Assembly (NCBI GenBank): GCA_024138015.1
Contig: JAMXBB010000001.1
Coordinates: 87,853,872-87,917,871, forward strand
Length of the DNA stretch: 64,000 nt
From: Lumnitzera littorea
Lineage: Eukaryota > Streptophyta > Magnoliopsida > Myrtales > Combretaceae
Reading direction: 5' to 3'
The number at the start of each line of letters is the position of its first letter. The stretch's first letter is position 1. The translations under genes and the position numbers were made by a program. Below are positions 34,894 to 46,183 of the stretch, piece by piece. Below the pieces are notes generated by a model that saw only the letters and a list, made by a program, of their open reading frames with translations, ran no database searches and was not told where the DNA came from.

Positions 34894-35750
34894 TGTTGCG
34901 AATTGTAGCCAAGAACAAACAAAGCCGGTTGTTAAATGGGTCCGAGCTTATAGAAAGCTCGAAAAGAGTTAACGGGGAAAGGTACGAAAGGGTGAAAGCA
35001 AAGGATGAAAATGGTAAGTAAAACCCACGAACAGCTTTAGAGGATATGATGCACCAATGGAACTTCCAAGGACTCACGGCATAATTTGATGTGATGCACA
35101 AATTGGTCCAATAAGGTTACTCGCCACCTAATCTTGCTTAATAGAAAGGATAAGAGTGATGTTGAGAGTAAACAACAGTGTTTACACAGGGAAGAAGTTA
35201 CTCAAAAGTGTATTGAAGATTATCTGATATCTTATAACTATAAGTATAAGGGTATTTATACCTGTAAACTAGGGCAACTTGCCCAAAAGGGAAAAGACAA
35301 AAATGACATTTCCTAAGGGCAGTAATGTAAATGTTATAAAGGGGAAAAAACAAATATACAAGGAAAATAATAATTGGTACTACAGATTTTACATGTGATA
35401 CTGTACACATAACAATGCGGCATTGGTGAGGTCGTTAGAAGATGCGGATAAAAAAGTACGGATAGATAGGCTTGTCTAAATAAGGATGGCTTAATTAATT
35501 CAGAGTCTCTCTCTGGACTTCTTAGCAAAGATGATGCTGAGTGATTGTATGGATAGGCACTGGAGAGTTCTCATCTACTTGGCAAACTACAGAATAATGG
35601 GCTGTCATACGGCACGGCATTGAAAGTGATTTGGCAAGGAAATACTTGGCTTCGGTAAGGGTTAGTTAGAACATAAGAATTCGACATACTAGCCTCTCTA
35701 ATCCTCGAGTTCGGCTACGAGTTAAGGGTCCTGTAACTTGATTTCCATCA
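34894..35750 (-). repeat. 3' LTR of the nested Ty3/gypsy element
   Basis: The minus strand starts TGATGGAAATC and ends TTCGCAACA. It aligns along its whole length with 40337-41192. A TATA-like TATAAATACC is readable on the minus strand at about 35255. The integrase frame runs about 85 bases into this LTR (to 35666). Confidence 0.85.
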
Positions 35751-38700
35751 TTCCCTCCGGGTTGTTTTGGATTTGGAATTGAATCTAAATGGTGTTCGTT
35801 CAGTCCTCCCTCAGGGTAATATGGGTTGAGGTCAGTAATGTTGAAAGTGTCAGAAACTCCATAGTCCTCAGGTAGCTCTAACTTGTAGGTGTTGTAACTA
35901 ATTTTCTGGAGGACTCTAAAAGGTTCTTCCACTCTTGTAGATAGCTTGTTCTTCCTTTTGTTTGGGAACTGCTCCTTACTGAGGTATAGCCAGACTAAGT
36001 CTCCCGGTTGAAATTATTTAGTCAACCGACCTTTGGTCTTTTCACACATTCTCCTGGTAGTTTGGTTGATGTACCTAGTAACCTTGTCGTAGATGTGCTG
36101 GAGAGATTGTGCTTTGGCTAAGGCGTTAAGGTCCTCTTGCGCGAGTGCTGGTACAAGTACGTGTCGAGGGGTAACTCGAGATTGAATCCATAGACCACCT
36201 CGAAGGGAGTTTGCTTGGTGTCATGTATGGTTTGGTTATAGGTGAATTTGACCATTGGAAGACAGACGTCCTAATTAGCCATATTCTTGCCTACTGCAGC
36301 TCGAAATAGTAACCCTAAAGTATGATTAACCACCTCTGTTTGGCCGTCGGTCTGGGGTAACATGAGGTACTGAAGAGCAATTTGGTTTCCAGCCAATGTC
36401 ATAGGGTTCTCCAGAAATGGCTTAAGAACTTTGGGGCTCTATCGGAGACTACATTTCTTGGCACGCCGTGTATCCGCATAACCTCCTATAAGAAAAGAGA
36501 AGCAATAGCTAAAGCGTCATTAGTTTTGGTACAAGGCACGAAATGTGCCATCTTACTAAACCGATCCACGACAACCATTACAGAATCTTTTCCTTGGGCA
36601 GTTCTCGACAGTCCGAGAACAAAGTCTATACTTAGCTTAGTCTGTGGTCTTGTCGGAATAGGTAGGGGCATTGCTTTCCCTTGTATGGCTCGACACTTGG
36701 CCTTTTTGCACACTAGACAGCTTTCGACTACTCGGTGCACATCCCTTCTCATTTTTTGCTAAAAGAATCGATCATTTAATAGTTTACAGGTTCTCCGTTC
36801 TCCAAAGTATTTGGAGAGTCTGCCACTGTAGGCTTCTTTGATTACTAATTCCCATAGGGAACAAGTCAGCATGCACAGTTTCCCGCTTCGGAACAAATAG
36901 CTATCCTCTACATAATACTCGTCTACTGTCCTTTCATCTATGCATCGCAAAATTATTGATCCAAAGTGTAAATCCTCAAAGGACTGTTCTTTGATATTTA
37001 CAAAACTAAATAGTCTGGTCTGCAGTTCTAACAAGAGCGTATGCCTCCTTGAAGGAGTATCTGCAACTACATTGCTCTTTCCTTACTTGTATTTAACTAC
37101 AAAATTGAATCCTTCAAAGAATTTAACTCATCTCGCTTACCACTTCGACAGTTTTGTCTAACTTTGGAGGCATTGCAATGACTCGTGATCAGTATATATG
37201 ACAAATTCTCTCAACAGTAGATAGTGCTGCTATACTTGCAGTGCTCGGATTAGTGCCAAGAGTTTTTTGTCATATATGGAGTAATTTAACTAGGGTCCTT
37301 GGAGCTTCTCACTATAGAAGACAATTGGTTGTCTTTCCTGCATCAGGACAGCGCCTATTCCAATACCTAACGCGTCATACTCTAGCTCAAATTCGCCTCG
37401 ATGAAACTCCTCTCCTCCCATTCTCCCTATCAAAAGTCAGTGTTTTTCTTTATTAATTCAGTAAGTGGCGCAATGAATGTACTGAAGTTCCTTATGAACT
37501 TTCGGTAAAATGAAGCCAGTCCATGGAAACTTTTCATGTTAGTACAAGTAGTAAGGTTCAGCTATTCAACAATTACTCGGATCTTCTCATCATCAACTTG
37601 CAAACCTTCTCCACTAACTATATAGCCTAAGAATACCACTTCATGTTGGCAAAAATAACATTTCTTTAGGTTACCGAATAATCTCTCGACACGGAAAATA
37701 TCTAAGACTGCTTTGATGTGTTTACAGTAACTTAGCATGTCAACACTATAGATCAGGATGTCGTCGAAGTACATTACGACACACTTCTCAATAAGATATT
37801 TTAGCACATGGTTTATAAGCCTCATGAAGGTACTCAGGGTATTCGACAAGCCAAAAGGCATGACCATTTACTCGTAAACTCCATGTCGAGTTTTGAATGC
37901 AGTCTTCCACTTATCTCCTAGCCTCATGCGGATTTAATGGTAGTCGGACTTGAGATCAATCTTGTTGAAAATTTTGGCTCTACTCAGTTCATTTAGTATG
38001 TCTTCTAGTCTCGAGATTGGATACTTATATTTAATCGTAATTTTGTTCACGGCTCGGCTGTCAACATACATTCGCCAAGTTCCATCCTTCTTCAGCATTA
38101 GAAGTGTAGGTACAACACAAGGGTTAAGACTCTCTCTTACGTATCCTCTTTCCAGTAATTCATTGACTTGATGTTGAAGCTCAGAAACCTGCTCAAGATT
38201 CATGCAATAAGCTGGCTTGTTCGGCAGTGCAGCGTCGAGTATTAAATCAATGAAATGTTTTATGCCTCGGGTCGACGGCAACCCTTCAGGTAATTATTTT
38301 GGGAATAGGTCAGTATATTCATCTAATAGTTCCTTTACCTCCTAGGGTAATTCATCCCACCCTTTCATTTCCAGTAGTCGCTTGACCAAAAGGAGGGTTG
38401 GTTCATCGGCATAAATGGCCTCTCAGAGCTTAGCTCCACTCATCACTAGAGCCTTCTTTGATCAGCAAGCAAGTTTCATCTATAACTTGTGAACCTCTCT
38501 TGGTGGCATCAAATTCAGTGTGATCTTTCGATCATCTTTCTTGAACATGTAGGTATTCCTATAACCGTCATGGATGACTCTCTTATCAAACAGTTATGGT
38601 CTTCCTAGCAACATGTAGGAAGTCTACATGGGTAGTGTGTTACAGAGAATATGGTCGGAGTAATTGCCAATAGTGAGCAGTAGTAATACTTATCGAGTGA

Positions 38701-39000
38701 CGTATAATGTTCCCTTGTCACTTAATCATTGCAACTTGTATGACTTCAGATGCTCAATAGTTGGTAACCTCAATTTTAAGATGAGGTCGGTTGACGCCAC
38801 ATTAGTGCAACTCCCACTGTCTACGATGAGGGCGCACGTCTGTTCATTCACTTTACAGGTGATATAAAATAAGTTCTCTCTCTACTCCTCCTCTCATGAG
38901 GATTTTACGCTCATAGTGCGTCGGACAACCATAAGTAGCTAGTCTAAGTCCTCAGCATATATGTCTTCTTCGATCAACTCTTTCTTAGTATTCTCATTCT
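35666..39000 (-). pseudogene. Ty3/gypsy pol relic (protease, RT, RNase H, integrase)
   Basis: Reading the minus strand, the protease motif ALIVDSGSCTN lies near 38820. Reverse transcriptase spans about 38280-37560 and has VNKITIKYKYPISRLED and the catalytic YFDD (about 37770). RNase H follows to about 37150. Integrase has the zinc-binding HRVVESCLVCKKAK (about 36720), the core aspartate in SIDFVLGL (about 36640) and a glutamate in QTEVVNHTL (about 36330). The C-terminal segment YGVSDTFNITDLNPY ends in the LTR at 35666. Stops and frameshifts split it into at least five frames. The GPF motif is altered to EPF. It is the better preserved of the two copies in the integrase core. Confidence 0.87.
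35751..35760 (-). other. Polypurine tract
   Basis: The minus strand reads CCGGAGGGAA directly before the 3' LTR start TGATGG. A purine tract at this place primes plus-strand DNA synthesis in LTR elements. Confidence 0.7.
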
Positions 39001-39059
39001 CGACGGGAACCTCCTCCTTTTCGGGTTCCTCATCTATTCTCTTTACGTCTAACTTCGGG

Positions 39060-40155
39060 GTGTCTCTCTTAATGACCATTGTCCTTTGGTTCGAGCACTA
39101 AGCAACTATATGTTCGAACCCTTGGTACTTAAAGCATTTGATTTGGCTTGTCTTCCTACCAGACCCTTACCCTTTCTCATACATTCGGGTTGACACTACA
39201 TCTTTGGGCCGACTTTTCTGTTCGGCTTTAACATCTATCCTACTTCTTGGCTTAGTACTAGGCAGCGTCTAGTGACTTGCTTGTCTCGGTCGGTTAGTTG
39301 GCACTCTAGTCGCTACTCGGCTTCTTTTTTACTTCTCTACCCACTGGGCAATCCTAACAGCTTTATCCATTATGTCAAATCGTTAAAGTTCCACAATGCC
39401 TTGGATATCTCCTCTCAACCCAATGACAAACCTTGAAATTGTTAGGGCAGGTGGTTCCTCCACTTCACATCTTATCATAAGTATTTGGAATTTTTGACCA
39501 TATTCATCAACAATTAGGCCTACTTGTCTTAGCTTCTGAAGCCATGTGAAAGTATCTTAGAGATATGTTTTTGGCCTGAATCTGTTTCTGAGCACTCTCT
39601 TCATTTCGGGCCAAGTATTAATCTGTTAGTACCCTTCTCTTCTTCTCATGGCCTAAAAATTCTTCCTCCACGGGGTGGTATATCCAAAAAATTCAACAGC
39701 AGCAATCCTTACTTTCTTGTAATCCTCATATTGGTAATAATCAAACACATGCTCCACCTTCTCTTCTCAATCTGGGTACTCGTCAACATTCATAGACCTA
39801 TTGAAGCTCGAAATTTGAAGCTTCACATGATCGGATGCTTTGGGGACTCGTACACACTCTTCTTCCTCCTCATCAAGCTCTCTCAAGTTTACCTTTCACC
39901 TTGCTCGTCCGCTAACTCCTCCACCTCGAAATGGTTAAGCTGGGTTCTAACCTCTAACAAGTTGAGTAGCCTGTGGAGTGTTTTGCACAGTCTCAATGGG
40001 TTGGCAAAACAATGCATGAACAGCTCAAGTCAGATTTATCAGGAGGTTAGCTACCTCATCGAGTCTCTCGTTAGTGCTTCTAGGAGTTCCTTGAGACTGA
40101 CGCTCATGGTGGACAACTCTACTATCATTACCGGTATCAACATTTATATTTAGGT
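39060..40155 (-). pseudogene. Ty3/gypsy gag relic
   Basis: The minus strand contains DEYPD, HVFDYYQYEDYKKVRIA and a WRK segment between about 39850 and 39640, the same blocks as in the gag at 9250-10236. The CCHC knuckle (about 39095-39140) reads CFKYQGFEHIVA, then a stop, then a cysteine. The second cysteine is tyrosine here and arginine in the sister copy, so it was lost independently. The plus-strand frame 39731-40153 is an antisense shadow. Confidence 0.75.
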
Positions 40156-40314
40156 TTGTCATTTTTCCTCATAGATTTAGAATTTAAGCAAATACTTCAA
40201 AAAGTGAACAACTAGTAATACCATAGTCAAATGAGCTTAATAACTAACTTTGTTTCAAACAGGCAAAACAAAGTATAACAGAAATCTAAGAAGAGTTAAC
40301 TATAGTTCACAAAA

Positions 40315-40333
40315 AACCTCCGCTTTGATATCA
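40315..40333 (-). other. Primer binding site (tRNA-iMet type)
   Basis: Three bases inside the 5' LTR, the minus strand reads TGATATCAAAGCGGAGGTT. This matches the plant iMet primer site TGGTATCAGAGC apart from two G-to-A changes in the first 12 bases. Confidence 0.75.
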
Positions 40334-40336
40334 AGA

Positions 40337-41192
40337 TGTTGCGAATCATAACTAGGAATAGATAAGGCCAATCACTGAATGAGTCTGAATCTATAAAAAG
40401 CTCATAAAGAGTCAATGGGGAAAAGTACGAAAGGGTAAAAGTAAAGGATGAAATGGTAAGCAAAACCCATAAACAACTTCAAAGGATAAGACGTACCAAT
40501 GGAACTTCCAAGGACTCATGGTACAATTTGATGTGATGTAAGAATTGGTCTAATGAGGTTACTCACCACTTAACCTTGCTTAAGGGAAAGGATAAGAGTG
40601 ATACCGAGAGTAAACATCGATGTTTACACAGAGAAGAAGGTATTCAAAAGTGTATTAAAGATTATCTAATGTCTTACAACTACAAGTACAAGGGTATTTA
40701 TACTTGTAAATTAGGGCAACTTGCCTAAAAGGAAAAAGACAAAAATGACATTTCCTAAGGGCGGTAATGTAAATGTTATAAAGGAGCAAAAACGAATATA
40801 CAAAGAAAATAATAATTGGTGTTACAGATTTTACATGTGATATTATACACATAACAATGCGGCATTGGTGAGGTCGTTAGAAGATTCAGATAAAAAAGTA
40901 CGGATAGATGGGTTTGTCTAAATAAGGATGGCTTAATTAATCCAGAGTCTCTCTATCGACTTCTTGGCAAAGATGATGTCGAGTGATTGTATGGATAGGT
41001 ACCGGAGAGTTCTCATCTACTCGGCAAACCACAGAATAACGGGCTATTATATGACATGACATTAAAGGTGATTCGGTAAGAAAGTACTTAGCTTTGGTAG
41101 GAGTTAGTTAGAATATAAGGATTCGATATATCAGCCCCTCTAGTTCTCGGGCTCAACTATGAGTCAGGGGTTCCGTAGCTTAATTCCCATCA
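40337..41192 (-). repeat. 5' LTR of the nested Ty3/gypsy element
   Basis: The minus strand starts TGATGGGAATTAAGC and ends TTCGCAACA. It pairs with 34894-35750 and is followed on the minus strand by the primer site. Differences from its partner are mostly C/T and G/A changes, concentrated near the LTR ends. Confidence 0.85.
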
Positions 41193-42927
41193 TACATATA
41201 CCAATAGGAGTCTCAACTCCATTGCATACACAACCCAACATCAATAAAGTTTGACAACTTGTTACAAATAGTCATTTATAGGTGCTCGTTACAAACTCCC
41301 TTAGCATATATGTAGTTGAAAAACAATAAGGTCCCACAAAGGGTGAGTCAATGCTTAGTATGTGGGTACTATAACCATACATCTATGCCATAAAACAACA
41401 TATCATAAGCATCTTTAAAATAAATCAAACAATTACTTTATTATCTTCTTTAAGTAACGCTTATGACAAGCATGAGGTAACACAAGACTTTGTACACACA
41501 TATATATAGATGTGTATGTATACACACACATACACACATATTTATATATATAAACACTTGGGAACTACTGACTCTAGCCCCGTAATAATGTAGCAATGGG
41601 AATTGTCATCTCTAATCCCAACATCTAGAAGTCTATGAATCATCCTAGATCAGGTCATTGCAATGTATAACTTTGTTAAGGAAACCATCGTACAAAGATC
41701 ATCGGAATGCTTCTTAAGGTTTTACTACTACTAATCCTTAGGCCAACCGTACACAAATAATAATCAAATTAAGCCCAATATTTATTAGGTTCAATTTTAT
41801 TTATAACCTAACATATACAACCATCAAACAAGGTAAATATGTACAATGTAAAATGGTGTTAGTCTAAAAGGGACTACTAGCTACTCTAACTCATGGTAAT
41901 GGATATGACATAAACCTACCTTATAGAATTACTCAACTATTGTATATTACTTTATTTACTATATTTATGTTTGTAAAACATCATAAGAAAATAGTTTATG
42001 ATTTAATTTAATTAGGGGGAAATAATTAGTTAATTTAATAAAAGAAATAAGAATTCAAACATGTTGAAAAAGAAACAAAACTAGCTTAATGGTTCCAACA
42101 TATCATTATCTCTTAATTGAATCGATTGGCTGATCTTACTAACACTAATAGGTTTGTTCCCTCATTTTTTTGCTAAAAGCAACAAAATTGGTTAGTTGAT
42201 TCCTATTACACTTTTGATGAATTTTCTTCCCTTCTTTAAAAAGAAACCAAAACCATTCTAATCCAACTTTTGCTTCAATCATCGTTTATAACATGACTCA
42301 ACCATCAATACTCCTCAATCCAAGATAAAAAACAGCATAAAAAAACCTAAAACATTAGATCTTACCCACTATAAACCAAAATGCAATAGCATTGCTTCAA
42401 CATCAACAAAGTATGATACTTTGATGAAAATAAAACAAGAACATGAGAAATTACATAAATATTCACAACATTCACAACTAAGTACGCATTACCCTTTTTG
42501 CTTTATGTAGCTAACCCATTCTTACATTTATTTTTAGAAGAATTACAATAAAGGAACCATAAACATCATGCAAACCGCTTTATCTTACCTTAAAACTCTT
42601 TTAAATTAGCTTTCTTTTGTTAGTTTTGCAAGTAATGGCTATTTCTTAGTTCAATTTGAGAAGGAGAAATGGGAATTATTTACGGGAGGGAGAAATGTCG
42701 TGAGAGGAATGGGGGAAAGAAAGAAAAGAGAAAGAAATGTATTTTCTTTTTTAGGGGTAGAAGGTTTGAAAATGAAGGTGGAATTATAAGCATGCCTTGC
42801 CTTTAAAAAAGAAAGATTTTTTAAAAATAATATGTATATTTTTTAGAAAAAGATTTATTATTTTGAAAATATTTGTAATTAACAATTAAGTAAGAGATAA
42901 AATGTAATATGGTTTTGGGGTATTTTA

Positions 42928-45219
42928 GATATGTTGTGATTTTTCTCCCATTCTCTACTAGACTAGTTGTATTATGTTCATGATCAAGTTTACTAAACCC
43001 TTAAATTTTCAATTCTTAAGAGTGAAGTGGTTTTACCTTTGCCAACCCTATGTAAGAGAGTCTATGACCTCATAAATCGTCATCAAGTTAAAACCCATTT
43101 GTTTAATGAGTTTTTTTTTTCTCCCTTTCTTCTTTTATTTGGTTAACTAGTAAAAGAACTTATGCCATGCATGAATAACAAAAGAGGACCTATATAATGG
43201 AACATGAATTAATTAAAAAGATCCAATGATGAAAAAATAGATATTTGTATTATACTTGAAATGAGAAATGTAGAAAAATCATATTAGCTCTATGTTGAAT
43301 TTATTTCGGCATAATATTCTAAATATAACCATATCATTTTTTCCAATATAATTGTTTAGAGAACATAAAAGTATAGAAATTTTATTTTCAATATATTTTC
43401 TAATCAATAAAAAGGGAAAAAAAAAAACTTAAGCATTAACACTGCCCTAGCATTCATTATTAACTTCTTTTGGTCATGAAACTTTGATAAAAACAAGTTT
43501 ATATCAAGTAGAAAACACAAAAAATTGTAAACTTTGAGATAAACATGTAATAAATAACAATATAATATGAGCAAATTTTCTAAAAAAATAATTAAAATTA
43601 TTCATATACTGATATCTATTAATAAACATCTAATGTATATATTAATCACATATCAAATAAAAGAAAACAGAAAAGGTGGCGAGAGTAAATTTGGTTATCA
43701 ATTGAACTTATTCATTTCTATTGCTTTTTCTCTCTCATTAGTTTCTTTAATATTGTCTATCCAACTCTTTTTAGAAGATCTGCAACTGCAATAAAATTGT
43801 GCAAAACAAGAATAAATTAAAAAGAGATAACAACAAAATTACTTAACTCATTTTCACCATTATAAAACTATTAATGAATTTTGTACTAAATCATTAACAT
43901 CGTATAGATTACAGTATGACAAATAAATTCTACAAAAGTCTTTACATTTTCTCTCTCATTTCTTTTTCTTTTTAGAAGACCTGTAACAAACATTATGTTA
44001 ACACCAATAGATTGAAAAGAGATGACAATAAAACTACTTAACTCATTTTCACCAAAAGAGAATTGTTAATTACAACTTTTGTATTAAATCATTAATACTA
44101 TAAAGATTACAAAATAAAATATGACAAATGAATTCTAGAAAAGCTTTTACTACAATTTTCTAGCCTAAGTTGTAACGTTTTTTTATCATGTTTGATGAAA
44201 GTTCATTGTTAATAGGGGATTTTCATTCTAGACCCAACGGGCCCAAAACGAGCTCTTAAGGGCCATTTTTAATGTCTTTCATCTCTTGCCTACCTAATTT
44301 TATTGGTTAAAGTTGAGTTCATATGTTAACCCAATGAATTAGTATTTTGGGTAGGTCCTAAGATAAAAGGCACTTTAGTTAGATTGTAAAGGAAGAGCTC
44401 AAAATTGACTAAAATAAGCCTTCTAAGATTGGTTGGTAGAGTTTAGACATTTAAATGCAAATGAAGAGCACAAACAATTTGGCAACTCTTACAACAACTA
44501 ACTATCAACTACCTACTTTTCCTTGAAAATAAGAAGTGGCCTAGACAATTGAGAGATACGTGGAAAGTAGTTAAGAGATACTCAATTGCTACTCTCCAAT
44601 AACCATTGAATCATTTATAAATAGCTAGGATCAAACGATAATAAGCTTTTTCTAAACTCCTTACATCTTAGTATATAATTATCTTTACCTTACTTTACAT
44701 CATAACTTAGGTATTGAAGTGACAATGTTTGATAGCTTCGATACACACCCAACCCCCCCTCAAAACCATTTTCTTTTGTATTCGTAGATCTCAAGCCCAT
44801 TTCAAAGTTGGAGATTCAGCACTCATCATATATGGTATTAATGCATGCCACATCTAACACAAAGAATCTTATGGGTAAAAAAAAAAAAAAAACATTCAAA
44901 AAAATAAATAGGAACAAACGTGACCACTTTGAGTTGAACATGTGTGAGACTTTTGTTTTTTAATTCTTTAAAGACTTTTTGTTGAGTATCACTTGTAAAA
45001 AAAAAAAAAGGGTGTGAAAAAGCTAAGTAAGAAATTTAAAGAAAAAATTACATCAAGATTTTACCATTGGCAAGTTAGGAAAATAAAAATACTCTTATCA
45101 GTTGGTAAAGTTATGGTCATGTAATCATGTTGGATAAGAGTAAATATACGCAAAAAGATATGCATAGGTGATATTATTATATCTATTTTTTTTTGTTCTA
45201 ATTTGATTTGTCTTAATTA
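42928..45219. other. Intergenic DNA with a local duplication and a possible LTR remnant
   Basis: AT-rich sequence without a supported gene. A direct duplication lies at 43734-44151. Bases 44170-44850 are more complex and contain a TATA-like ATTTATAAATAG (44618), a C-rich run (44749-44757) and a CATCATATATGG-like end, which suggests the 3' part of an LTR of unknown family. The boundaries are not clear. The frame 43567-43794 has no recognisable domain. Confidence 0.4.
43734..44151. repeat. Direct tandem duplication, two units of about 200 bp
   Basis: Unit 1 starts at CTTTTTCTCTCTCATT (43734) and unit 2 at CATTTTCTCTCTCATT (43945). Both contain TTTTTAGAAGA, an AAAGAGAT(A/G)ACAA phrase (43821 and 44017) and CTTAACTCATTTTCACCA, and end near GACAAAT(A/G)AATTCTA. 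Both units carry small independent indels. Confidence 0.75.
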
Positions 45220-46183
45220 TCTATATTATTAAAGCCTAAAAAAGGCTTAAGTAACCATCCTCTTTTTTTTTTTTTTCATAAAATTCAATTAAATATCCTT
45301 AAAAGTTTATTATATTCAATGCTATATATAAAAAAAAAAACTATGTGATTATTATAGCAAATTTCACGATAACCTCTTTTAATCCCACCATCCATCCCTA
45401 TTTCTTTTTCTTTCTTCAATACTTTCACTACTTCAAAATTTTAGGGATAATTCTTTAATCTCCTCTCCTTCTCTCTTTCTCTCTCCAATCTCCACTACTT
45501 CATATCCAATTCAGTTTTTCATAAAAAATAATTTAGATTACTAATAATAAATTTATAAGATATGATTAAAAAAATGTATATTAAAATTTGAAATTATCAA
45601 TAAAAAATGATATTAACAAAAATAATTATTTTTTATAGAATAGATAATTGTAAATTTAAATATATAAATTTAATATTGTTTAATTTGCATACACATCATA
45701 AATGCATCATTTACTCATATATTGTTAAAGCTTTAAGAGATTTAAGTAATCTTATTTATATATCATTTTTAAAGTTATCTATTTACCTTTTATTTAATAT
45801 TATTTAATAAAAAACAACACAAAAATAACTTTTTTAATTTACATATAATTTATATCATAGATGAATTTTTCAACTTATTTAATTTATCTTTCCTAATATT
45901 CTCCTTTCTCTCTCTCTCTTCCTTTATTTTATTTCTTTTTCCCACATGAATCCTTTTACATAGTAAATCTCTTCATGCTTTCGTCCATGTTCACAGAAGT
46001 TATTTTCATAATACCACTCACGCAACTTTTTGTTTATGTATTTTTAAAGCCATTATTACAATTCTTTTTCCCAAAATCATCTATTTTTAACATAGTTTAA
46101 TTTAATATTTATTTTATGTTTCAAATTTGATTATAAAGTTAAATTAACTTTAGTAAATGTAAGGCGGATGTTGCATTTACTAG
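45220..46183 (+). mobile_element. Non-autonomous Helitron-like element (964 bp)
   Basis: It begins TCTATATTATTAAAGCC, a plant Helitron-type 5' end starting TC, followed by a short hairpin (AGCCTAAAAAAGGCT). It ends GCATTTACTAG, the CTRR terminus, about 10 bases after a GGCGGATGTTGCA stretch that could be a decayed hairpin. It sits between A (45219) and T (46184), the expected AT target. There is no Rep/helicase. A related partial copy follows at 46431. The interior is pyrimidine-rich and low in complexity. Confidence 0.6.

Larger units (their letters stand above)
34894..41192 (-). mobile_element. Complete but decayed Ty3/gypsy retrotransposon, minus strand (6.3 kb)
   Basis: It has two LTRs of about 856 bp (34894-35750 and 40337-41192), an iMet-like primer site, a polypurine tract, gag and pol in gypsy order, and TACATA on both flanks (34888-34893 and 41193-41198). 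Family members normally duplicate 5 bp; the sixth matching base may be chance. The two LTRs differ visibly, mostly by transitions, so insertion is old. Stops and frameshifts break every domain. It belongs to the same family as the plus-strand copy at 9250-14469. I regard it as chromovirus-like from its gag and primer site, but no chromodomain is readable after the integrase. Confidence 0.88.
34583..42927 (-). repeat. Solo LTR (about 2 kb) split by a nested Ty3/gypsy element
   Basis: The left end TATAACACCCTAAAACC and the right end GGTTTTGGGGTATTTTA are imperfect inverted copies, as in TGTAACACCC...GGGTGTTACA LTRs. Flanks are AATAT (34578-34582) and GATAT (42928-42932), a plausible 5 bp duplication. 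Removing the nested element (34894-41192) and one TACATA copy leaves about 2.04 kb. No primer site adjoins either end, so it is best read as a solo LTR of a Tekay/Del-like family. The middle (41290-41400) has the GGTGAGTCAATGCTTAG phrase that I associate with such LTRs. The right third is AT-rich. Confidence 0.5.

Noticed and set aside
35334..35528. Short minus-strand open frames in the LTR (35198-35528, 40655-40852)
   Set aside because: They fall in LTR sequence, differ between the two LTRs and have no recognisable domain.
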